Below, one piece after another: positions 57,576 through 64,000 of a stretch of 64,000 nucleotides of DNA. The notes beneath the pieces were generated by a model. The model made no database searches and was not told where the DNA came from. It saw only the letters and a list, made by a program, of their open reading frames with translations. The DNA is taken from the NCBI GenBank assembly GCA_963847345.1, contig CAWJZU010000039.1:124001-188000 (forward strand). The letters are read 5' to 3'. The stretch's first letter is position 1, and every line of letters starts with the position of its first letter. This DNA comes from DATARH01 sp963847345. Its GTDB lineage: Bacteria; Pseudomonadota; Alphaproteobacteria; ATCC43930; CGMCC-115725. A program made the translations under genes and the position numbers.

Positions 57576-58039
57576 CAAGAGTCCCCCTTTAGAGTGGAAG
57601 TTCAGACAAGCAGAATAGTCTACCGCAACGCCTTCAATTCGTTTGATACGAGGGCGCCTCTGGTCACCAATGCTTTCTCGACTGACAGATTTTCCCCCAC
57701 ATCGTTGCGGAAACTCGGCAGGCCTACCGTGGCCTACGCGGATGCCAAATGTCAACGCCGGTTAATCCCGATACACCAGTCGCGATTTATCTCATTGAGT
57801 CCCGCTGTCGCAGCAGGATGGCCCGCGCGATTGCAGCCGCAGAAGAAACCAGGCGGCTGCTTCCGCCGTGATCAATAGCCGCGCCCAATTCCTCAAGATT
57901 TCATCCGGAGATACCCCAAGAACACCTGCTCTGGTTTCGCCGACGCAGGTAAAAAATCGAACTGATGACTTGCATCACCGGGGGTTCGGCAGTCGGTGTC
58001 TGGGGCTGTACCGTTATCAACGGCAAACAGTGTCGACAG
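57576..58039. other. Intergenic stretch, no gene recognised
   Basis: About 465 bp of lower-GC sequence between the CAP/RTX gene start and the 3' end of the exported unknown protein. Short open frames on both strands lack ribosome-binding sites and family resemblance. It must contain the CAP/RTX promoter on the minus strand; no clear -35/-10 could be picked. Confidence 0.5.
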
Positions 58040-59119
58040 CTACTTTTTCTCCAGGTTTGATTTAAGAAAAAACTCCGGCGCCCCGGGACGCGCCCGGATC
58101 GCCTCGATCCAGAACCCGGGAGGGTCGCCGGCGGGGCCGTCGGGCGGAACGATCCGGGTCCATTCGCGGCAGTCGATCAGCACCATCGGCGCGTCGCCGG
58201 CGGGCGGCTCGGCCGGGCCGCAGCGCCCGGTCGCCGCGAACGATGCCGCCCGCTGCGCGATCAAGGCGGCGCTGAACTGCTTGTTGCCGCGCGCGTTCTG
58301 CCACCGTTCCCACCGCGTGCCGCCGAGTTCGCGCGTGAAGTAAAACCGCTCGACATGATCGGCCGTGTCGCGGTCGGCACCGCCGTAATGGTCCGAAATC
58401 AAAGAGGTCAGCGTCACCGGCGAGCCCTGACCCGGGCCGGCGCGATACGCGAACGGCGCGACCCGCCAAATCGTCAGCGCGGAGCTAAGCCGCGTCGGGC
58501 ACGCCACGCCGTGGCCCCCGCCTGCATCGAGCCGGGCGGCATTGAGCCGGGCGGTGGTCTGCCCGCGCAGCTCCTCCGGGCGGCTCGGATCGAATTCGAG
58601 GATCAGCCACGATCGCCGCAGCGCCTCCGGCCCGACTTCGCCCCGACATTCGCCGACCCACAGGGCAAAGCCGCCGCCGTCCTCGGTCGCGCCGAACGAG
58701 ACTGCGCCGGAGGAGATAATGGCGACATCGCCGCCGTCGCTGCCACGATCGAAGGTACCGAAGCGGCGACCGCCGGTGCCGAAATCGAACGAGTGCTCGA
58801 CGACGATCCCGAGCCCTTCCGTCTCGACCGGGTATGAATCGTGCCGCTGGTAACCGAACGGCTCAGCGGCGCGGTGCTCTGGAGAGGGGTGATCGTGCTT
58901 GTGGTACGGCAGCCGTTCTCCGGGTCGCAGATCGCGCTGGCGCGGGCACGTCGCCTGGCCGTCCAGCGGATTGCGGCCGCTCTGCACCGCTCCGGCTTCG
59001 TCGACACAGACGTTCTGGATCATGAAGTCGCGCACCGCTTCTTCCGCCGCGACAGGCCGGCCGCGCGTAAAAACCGCGTCTGTTAAAAGGACGAGTACGA
59101 TGGCGCCCGTTCGGAGCAT
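58040..59119 (-). CDS. Exported protein of unknown function
   Basis: 359 residues from ATG 59119; in-frame ATGs at 59140 and 59179 are possible. I chose 59119 because it gives a compact signal peptide (MLRTGAIVLVLLTDAVF, cleavage near PVAAEE). The mature chain has a YHKHDHPSPEH segment, an FDFGTGGRRFGTFD motif, a DGGGFALWVGEC stretch and four to six cysteines that could form disulfides. I do not recognise a characterised family. It is divergent from the TonB gene with a ~160-bp spacer, so shared regulation is possible. Confidence 0.7.
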   Translation of the reverse strand: MLRTGAIVLVLLTDAVFTRGRPVAAEEAVRDFMIQNVCVDEAGAVQSGRNPLDGQATCPRQRDLRPGERLPYHKHDHPSPEHRAAEPFGYQRHDSYPVETEGLGIVVEHSFDFGTGGRRFGTFDRGSDGGDVAIISSGAVSFGATEDGGGFALWVGECRGEVGPEALRRSWLILEFDPSRPEELRGQTTARLNAARLDAGGGHGVACPTRLSSALTIWRVAPFAYRAGPGQGSPVTLTSLISDHYGGADRDTADHVERFYFTRELGGTRWERWQNARGNKQFSAALIAQRAASFAATGRCGPAEPPAGDAPMVLIDCREWTRIVPPDGPAGDPPGFWIEAIRARPGAPEFFLKSNLEKK

Positions 59120-59276
59120 CGCCCCGACACGCAAGCACATGACTCGTGAACACAAGGAGATGCCGAGGCCGCGCTTCATATCCGATGTCTCACGGCGCGA
59201 CACCTCTTGCGGCCCGGACCGATATCTGGATGCAATGTAGATTGATGCTTGCGCCGCTTCCCCGGCGCGAGCCCGT

Positions 59277-60491
59277 ATGATCGGCGCAAGGGATCGAAAT
59301 GCAACGGGACGCCGCATCGCAAGCGCCTGGATCGGCGACGTGACGATATCCCGCCTGCCATTTGCACTGTCATTTCTTGCCCATTCGGCGGCGCTCGCGT
59401 TGCTCGCATGGCTCGGAAGCAGGCCACCGTCGCTCCCCGACCAATCCGCGCCGCAGACAATCCCGTTGATCTTTATCGAACAAAGCCCCTCATCGGACCA
59501 GACCCCGCAATCGGACCAGACGACACCGGCAATGCCCGGCACCATCGCCACCGAGCCTTCGGAGGCGGTCGAGCAAAACCCGTTATCCCCGGCGGCAGCG
59601 GCCGAGCAACTCCCGTCATTCGACCGGCCAACACCGGCAATGCCCGGCACCATCGCCACCAAGCCTTCGGAGGCAACGGAACAAAGCCCGTCATCCTCGC
59701 TGGCAGCCGAGAAAAATCCATCACTGGACCCGGCAAGACCGGTACCGCCGGTCGCGGCGGCTTCCGAGCCCGCCGTGCCGCCGCATTCCTCAATGCCGAT
59801 CGCACCGGCCTCGGCACCGGAACCTCACGCGGAGGAGCCGGTTCCGATACCGCAGGAGAAACCGCCGCCCTCAGCTGCGCCGAAACCGGTCGCGCAATCG
59901 CAAAAGCCGGAAATGCCCGAGACCGCTCCGGAACAACCGTCCCGCATGCCGGACAACGCGAGAGCTGCACCTGCACCCCCGCAAATCAAGCCCCCGAAAC
60001 CGTACAACCCGGCAAGGGCCTCCGTTTCGGCGCCGTCGGCCAGAATGGACCGCAAGCCGCCGGCACAATCCTTCGCGGGCCCGACAATGACGCGGCAGGA
60101 CGCGGCGCTCCCGACCGCGTTGCCGCCCGGCGCTCCGAACACGCAGCTCGCCGCCGTTCCGCCCTCCGCGGGCGTCGCCCCGCCGCGAAGTCCGTCAACG
60201 GCGATCAGCGCGGATTACCGCATCGCACTCAGCAGCTGGTTGGAACGCCACAAGATCTATCCTGAGGCGGCGCGCCAGCGTGGCGAACAGGGCAGCGCGA
60301 TCCTGCGGTTCCGGGTCGGCCGCGACGGCCGCGTTTTAGCGTATCATCTGGTGCAGAGCACGGGTCACGCGGCGCTCGATGCGGCCGTCGACGAGATGAT
60401 GCGGAGCGCAACACTGCCGCCTTTCCCCGCAAGCATGACCCAGTCCGAGATCGCCGTGTCCGTCCCGATCCGCTTCAGTCTGAGCGGTTGA
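59277..60491 (+). CDS. TonB-like energy transducer
   Basis: 404 residues. A single N-terminal helix (LPFALSFLAHSAALALLAWL, about 27-46) anchors it in the inner membrane. A Pro/Ala/Ser/Glu-rich periplasmic spacer (50-310) follows. The C-terminal ~85 residues are a TonB domain: LSSWLERHKIYPEAARQRGE, GSAILRFRVGRDGRV, and LDAAVDEMMRSATLPPFP. GTG 59340 is an alternative start closer to the helix. ExbB and ExbD are not nearby. The spacer contains a 108-bp direct duplication. Confidence 0.88.
   Translation: MIGARDRNATGRRIASAWIGDVTISRLPFALSFLAHSAALALLAWLGSRPPSLPDQSAPQTIPLIFIEQSPSSDQTPQSDQTTPAMPGTIATEPSEAVEQNPLSPAAAAEQLPSFDRPTPAMPGTIATKPSEATEQSPSSSLAAEKNPSLDPARPVPPVAAASEPAVPPHSSMPIAPASAPEPHAEEPVPIPQEKPPPSAAPKPVAQSQKPEMPETAPEQPSRMPDNARAAPAPPQIKPPKPYNPARASVSAPSARMDRKPPAQSFAGPTMTRQDAALPTALPPGAPNTQLAAVPPSAGVAPPRSPSTAISADYRIALSSWLERHKIYPEAARQRGEQGSAILRFRVGRDGRVLAYHLVQSTGHAALDAAVDEMMRSATLPPFPASMTQSEIAVSVPIRFSLSG
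59523..59738 (+). repeat. 108-bp direct tandem duplication within tonB spacer
   Basis: Two adjacent 108-bp units begin with ACACCGGCAATGCCCGG at 59523 and 59631 and encode TPAMPGTIAT[E/K]PSEA followed by diverged Glu/Pro/Ser residues. The first ~45 bases are almost identical, the remainder has drifted. Being a multiple of three it preserves the frame and lengthens the periplasmic spacer by 36 residues. Confidence 0.8.
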
Positions 60492-60712
60492 TGCGCAGCA
60501 GCGACAGCGTCTCACGCATGGCCCAACGCAGCCCGCGGACATCGGCGATTGTGCCGTTGTGGGAACGCAATCTGTGGTTTTTCTAAGCCGAGCCGAGCCA
60601 ACGCAATCAGCGTATCCACGCTCGATGCGGATTCGGTCGGAGCGGCACCCTATATCATCCGACAGAGCGCGGGCGCCGGTTGGCGCTTGCACAGGCCGGA
60701 AGGAGAAACGTC

Positions 60713-61882
60713 ATGACCGGGTGCATCGTCGGGTGGGCGCACACCAAATTCGGCAAGCACGAGGGGCGCGACATCGAGTCGCTGATCGTCGAGGTCGCGC
60801 AGGGCGCGCTCGCCGATGCCGGGGTCGCGGCGGCCGATATCGACCAGGTGTTTCTCGGCACGATGAACGGCGGCTTCGTCAAGCAGGAGTTTCCGGCCTC
60901 GCTGGTGTTCCAGGCCGACCCGGCGTTTCGCTTCAAGCCGGCGACCCGGGTCGAGAACGCCTGCGCCACCGGCTCGGCGGCGATCCATATGGGGCTCAAC
61001 ACGATCGATGCCGGCCGGGCGCGGCTCGTCCTCGTTGTCGGCGTCGAGAAGATGACCGAGGTATCCGGCGCCGAGGTCAACGACCTCCTGTTGCGCGCCT
61101 CCTACCGCAAGGAGGAGGACAACATCGAGGGCGGTTTCGCCGGCATCTTCGGCCAGATCGCGCAGAAATATTTCCAGCGCTACGGCGACCAGTCGGACGC
61201 GCTGGCGCGGATTGCCGCGAAAAATCACAAAAACGGCGTCTCGAACCCGATGGCGCAGATGCAGCGCGATCTCGGCTACGAATTCTGTCGCACCCTGTCG
61301 GAGAAAAACCCGATCGTCGCCGGCCCGTTGAAGCGCACCGACTGCTCGCTGGTGTCGGACGGCGCCGCGGCGGTTGTGCTCGCCGATTTGCAGACCGCGC
61401 TGGCGCTGAACAAGGCCGTAGCGTTCCGTGCTGCCGCACAGGTCAACGATTTCCTGCCGATGAGTCGGCGCGACATAGTCGCGTTCGAGGGGCCGGAACT
61501 GGCGTGGAAACGGGCGCTGGCGGCGTCGCGGCTCGGTCTCGACGATCTCGATCTGGTCGAGACGCATGACTGCTTCACGATCGCCGAGCTGATCGAATAC
61601 GAGGCGATGGGCCTCGCGCCTAAAGGCGAGGGCGCGCGCGCGATCCTCGAAGGCTGGACCGAGAAGAACGGCAAGCTCCCGGTCAACCCGTCGGGCGGTC
61701 TCAAATCCAAGGGCCACCCGGTCGGCGCCACCGGCGTGTCGATGCACGTACTGGCGTCGATGCAGGTGACGGGCCAGGCCGGCGACATGCAGATCCCGAA
61801 CGCCAGGCTCGCCGGCGTGATGAACATGGGCGGCGCCGCCGTCGCCAATTTTGTCAGCATCCTCGAACCGCTGCGGAGCTGA
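60713..61882 (+). CDS. Thiolase family protein (acetyl-CoA acetyltransferase/SCP2-type)
   Basis: 389 residues from ATG 60713, with AAGGAGA 7 bp upstream. The nucleophile is Cys84 in ENACATGSAA; the conserved His pair appears in ETHDCFT and GGLKSKGHPVGATG. The short, DUF35-independent layout and AEVNDLLL segment place it in the SCP-x/thiolase-like branch that often acts on acyl-CoA of branched or steroid-type substrates. The AcuI-type reductase gene follows after a palindromic element. The 221-bp region upstream (60492-60712) shows no gene. Confidence 0.9.
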   Translation: MTGCIVGWAHTKFGKHEGRDIESLIVEVAQGALADAGVAAADIDQVFLGTMNGGFVKQEFPASLVFQADPAFRFKPATRVENACATGSAAIHMGLNTIDAGRARLVLVVGVEKMTEVSGAEVNDLLLRASYRKEEDNIEGGFAGIFGQIAQKYFQRYGDQSDALARIAAKNHKNGVSNPMAQMQRDLGYEFCRTLSEKNPIVAGPLKRTDCSLVSDGAAAVVLADLQTALALNKAVAFRAAAQVNDFLPMSRRDIVAFEGPELAWKRALAASRLGLDDLDLVETHDCFTIAELIEYEAMGLAPKGEGARAILEGWTEKNGKLPVNPSGGLKSKGHPVGATGVSMHVLASMQVTGQAGDMQIPNARLAGVMNMGGAAVANFVSILEPLRS

Positions 61883-61889
61883 GCCGATG

Positions 61890-62004
61890 CCCCTCACCCC
61901 GACCCTCTCCCCGCTCGCGGGGAGAGGGAGTGTGAAGCGTCAAGTATCCTCGCCCGGGTTGCGGGGAGAGAGAGGGGCCCGCCCGAAGCGTGGGAGGTGA
62001 GGGG
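61890..62004. repeat. Small palindromic element with terminal inverted repeats
   Basis: A 115-bp element bounded by CCCCTCACC (61890-61898) and GGTGAGGGG (61996-62004). Inside is a perfect 12-bp hairpin, CCCTCTCCCCGC-TC-GCGGGGAGAGGG (61903-61928), and a second degenerate arm. Its left half is nearly identical to the insertion within nasA. Its right end supplies GGGAGG/GAGGGG just upstream of the acuI start. Confidence 0.82.
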
Positions 62005-62013
62005 TTCGCAGCC

Positions 62014-63024
62014 ATGAACACATTCCGCGCCCTGGTACTGCACGAAGAGGCCGGCAAGATCGTGCCGCGCCTCGAAAGCATCGACGAGTTCCGCCTGCCG
62101 CCGGGCGACGTGACGGTGCGGGTCGAATATTCGACGCTGAACTACAAGGACGGCATGATCCTGCAAGGGCAGGGCCGTCTCGTCCGGCAGTATCCGCATG
62201 TCCCCGGCATCGATTTCGCCGGCACCGTCGAGGAATCTTCTTCGCCCGAGTTCAAACCGGGCGATCCGGTGATCCTGACCGGCTGGCGGGTTGGCGAAGT
62301 GCACTGGGGCGGCTATGCCGAGCGGGCGCGGGTCAAGGCCGAGTGGCTGGTGCACCGGCCCGCGGGGCTATCGGCAAAGCAGGCGATGGCAATCGGCACC
62401 GCCGGGTTCACCGCGATGCTTGCGGTGATCGCGCTCGAACGCCACGGCCTCGCGCCGGACCAAGGCGATGTGCTGGTCACCGGCGCTTCCGGCGGGGTCG
62501 GCGGTGTCGCGATCTCGCTGCTGGCGGCGCTCGGTTGCCGGGTCGTCGCCTCAACCGGCCGGCCGGAATTGCGCGATTATCTCGAAAGCCTCGGCGCCGC
62601 CGAATTGCTCGACCGCGCCGCGCTGGCGGCGAAGCCGACCCGGCCGCTCGACCGCGAGCGCTGGGCAGGGGCAATTGACACGGTCGGCGGCAACACGCTG
62701 GCCACGATCCTGACCCAGCTCAAATACCGCGCTGCCGTCGCCGCCTGCGGGCTGGCCGGCGGCAGCGATCTGCCGGCGAGCGTCATCCCGTTCCTGCTGC
62801 GCGGCGTCAGCCTGCTCGGCATCGATTCGGTCATGTGCCCCAGGGACGAGCGCATCGCCGCATGGGACCGACTCGCGCGCGACCTGCCGCTCGACCGCCT
62901 CGACCGCATGACCGAAATCGTGCCGCTCGCCGACGTGCCGAGCCTCGCGCCGCGCATCCTGAACGGCGCGGTGCGCGGCCGCATCGTCGATCGCGGTCGG
63001 CGATTCGGCCTCCGATCAGGGTGA
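62014..63024 (+). CDS. acuI: Acrylyl-CoA reductase-type MDR family oxidoreductase (AcuI/YhdH)
   Basis: 336 residues from ATG 62014. The medium-chain dehydrogenase fold is complete: NYKDGMILQGQG and HVPGIDFAGTV in the catalytic domain, then the NADPH-binding VLVTGASGGVGGVA. The segments RVGEVHWGGYAE, IGTAGFTAML and LRGVSLLGIDSV are characteristic of AcuI/YhdH, which reduces acrylyl-CoA to propionyl-CoA and protects against toxic acrylate. No zinc ligands, as expected. Probably co-expressed with the preceding thiolase. Confidence 0.9.
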   Translation: MNTFRALVLHEEAGKIVPRLESIDEFRLPPGDVTVRVEYSTLNYKDGMILQGQGRLVRQYPHVPGIDFAGTVEESSSPEFKPGDPVILTGWRVGEVHWGGYAERARVKAEWLVHRPAGLSAKQAMAIGTAGFTAMLAVIALERHGLAPDQGDVLVTGASGGVGGVAISLLAALGCRVVASTGRPELRDYLESLGAAELLDRAALAAKPTRPLDRERWAGAIDTVGGNTLATILTQLKYRAAVAACGLAGGSDLPASVIPFLLRGVSLLGIDSVMCPRDERIAAWDRLARDLPLDRLDRMTEIVPLADVPSLAPRILNGAVRGRIVDRGRRFGLRSG

Positions 63025-63098
63025 TTGATCGAAGGCAAGTATCGGGATGACTCCGACCCGCCCGTCGTTTCGCAAGAAAACCGGCGTGGGTAAGAGAG

Positions 63099-63437
63099 AT
63101 GCATAAAAAATCGATGCGAAAGCGCGACCTCGCGGCAGCACAGCGAGGGCTGATCGTGCAACGGGTGCTGGTCGATCGCTGGACTTTGGCCGAGGCGGGT
63201 GCGCCGTTCGGCATGGACGAGCGGCATGTGGCGAGCCTGATTGCCGCCTATCAGCGGCACGGGATGACGGTGCTGCACAACGAGGCCGCATTCGAGGGCT
63301 TGTGGCCGAGCTGGATTGAATTTTGTCTGGGGTGGATCGGAGCTTGGCGGCGCGGCGGCGGCACGGCCACCCAGCTCGTTGCGCAGCGCGGCAGCTCCAC
63401 GCCCGACGAGCCGGCCCGGCGCGGGCGCTGGAACTAG
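63099..63437 (+). CDS. Small helix-turn-helix protein
   Basis: 112 residues. A basic N-terminus and RGLIVQRVLVDRWTLAEAGAPFGMDERHVASLIAAYQRHGM form a helix-turn-helix of the kind found at the front of IS481-type transposases and in stand-alone leucine-zipper-type proteins. The C-terminal half is Arg/Gly/Pro-rich without catalytic residues, so it is not a transposase. Start ATG 63099; AAGAGAG upstream. Function unknown; DNA binding is inferred. Confidence 0.5.
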   Translation: MHKKSMRKRDLAAAQRGLIVQRVLVDRWTLAEAGAPFGMDERHVASLIAAYQRHGMTVLHNEAAFEGLWPSWIEFCLGWIGAWRRGGGTATQLVAQRGSSTPDEPARRGRWN

Positions 63438-63513
63438 CGGCCCGGAGTTGGGATAATACCGGGCGATCGGCGGTCCTCCGGTCCCGGAGAGGGCGCTGCG
63501 GGGGGATGGGGAA

Positions 63514-64000
63514 ATGCGGGACACGACGATCGCCCGGCGGGCGCTGCTGGCGCTCGTCGGCGCGCATTGCGGTCCGCGGGTGGGCGGCCGATGCGGCGGA
63601 GTCGGGCGTGCGAGCGGCGCGCAAGCGGCCGATTGGCGACGTCCCCAAGCCCAAACGCAAGCCGCGCACGATAGCGCTCGATCCCGGACACGGCGGCGTT
63701 GATCCCGGCGCGATCAGTCCGCACGGCATCAAGGAAAAAACCGTGACGCTGGCGATGGCCCGCGAGCTTGAGCGTCAGCTGAAGGCGTCGGGCCGGTACC
63801 GGGTGGTGCTAACCCGGCGGCGGGATGTCTTCGTTAAGCTGCGCGAGCGCGTCGCGCGGGCGCGCCGCCACCGGGCCGAGCTGCTGTTGTCGATCCATGC
63901 CGACGCACTGCCCGAAGCGGCAATCGGCGGTCTGTCGGTTTATACGCTGTCGACCGAGGCTTCCGACCGCGAGACGGCGCTCCTGGCCTCGCGCGAAAAC
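63514..64000 (+). CDS. N-acetylmuramoyl-L-alanine amidase, AmiC-like (3'-partial, frameshifted)
   Basis: Start at ATG 63514 after GGGGGATGGGG. Removing one extra base near 63562 gives a signal peptide (ARRALLALVGAIAVRGWAADA) followed by a basic linker. The amidase_3 domain begins with TIALDPGHGGVDPGA, whose His is a zinc ligand, and includes the MARELERQL helix and SIHADA, the second ligand region. The window ends inside the domain. It cleaves the amide between muramic acid and the peptide stem in the periplasm during cell separation. Confidence 0.88.

Noticed and set aside
63099..63437. IS481-type transposase
   Set aside because: Only the helix-turn-helix is present; there is no DDE catalytic domain and no terminal inverted repeats around it.

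Overview
The window is GC-rich (mostly mid-60s percent by eye), densely packed DNA from an alphaproteobacterium. Rhodospirillales- or Hyphomicrobiales-like is my best guess, judged from gene content, a NepR-like protein, sigma-54 promoters and typical intergenic palindromes; no rRNA or tRNA is present to settle it. About twenty single-base indels break otherwise well-conserved genes, including uvrA, nasA and both E1 subunits. Most are extra bases, often in short homopolymers, so I read them as uncorrected sequencing or assembly errors and annotate across them.

Layout. 1-4.1 kb: end of a peptide-type binding protein, an atypical SDR, then a lower-GC patch with an orphan VbhA-like antitoxin, a DUF302 protein, one copy of a ~245-bp dispersed repeat and an MFS gene remnant. 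4.2-11.5 kb: alpha-2-macroglobulin plus PbpC, the periplasmic pair. 11.5-16.4 kb: single metabolic enzymes (TauD-like, GST, amine oxidase, dienelactone hydrolase), the second repeat copy and an RTX remnant. 16.5-21.4 kb: E1 alpha/beta dehydrogenase pair, an internally duplicated unknown protein and an acetolactate-synthase-like ThDP enzyme. 21.4-27.4 kb: a complete Opp/Dpp-type ABC operon behind a near-consensus sigma-54 promoter. 27.3-35.4 kb: complete assimilatory nitrate operon narK-nirB-nirD-nasA-hemD on the minus strand, also behind a near-consensus sigma-54 promoter; nasA carries an in-frame palindromic repeat insertion.

35.6-40.1 kb: two crotonases, a YsnF-like stress protein and an acyl-CoA ligase. 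40.3-43.0 kb: an exported deaminase-fold protein, a lower-GC TIR-STING gene and a convergent small membrane protein. The TIR-STING gene has no CD-NTase cyclase anywhere in the window and is the strongest candidate for an unusual defence system. 43.2-54.1 kb: uvrA, an MFS transporter with an amber codon, a NepR-like protein, an Fe-S protein, a molybdenum hydroxylase large subunit, a B12-type radical SAM protein and a DUF6434 protein. 54.2-64 kb: alpha/beta hydrolase, exported beta-carbonic-anhydrase-like protein, CAP/RTX secreted protein, unknown exported protein, TonB, thiolase, AcuI-type reductase, a small HTH protein and the start of an N-acetylmuramoyl-L-alanine amidase.

Working together: the two sigma-54 promoters tie peptide uptake and nitrate assimilation to nitrogen limitation. 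The ligase, crotonases, thiolase and AcuI-type reductase look like acyl-CoA catabolism. Several families of palindromic repeats sit between genes and, once, inside one.
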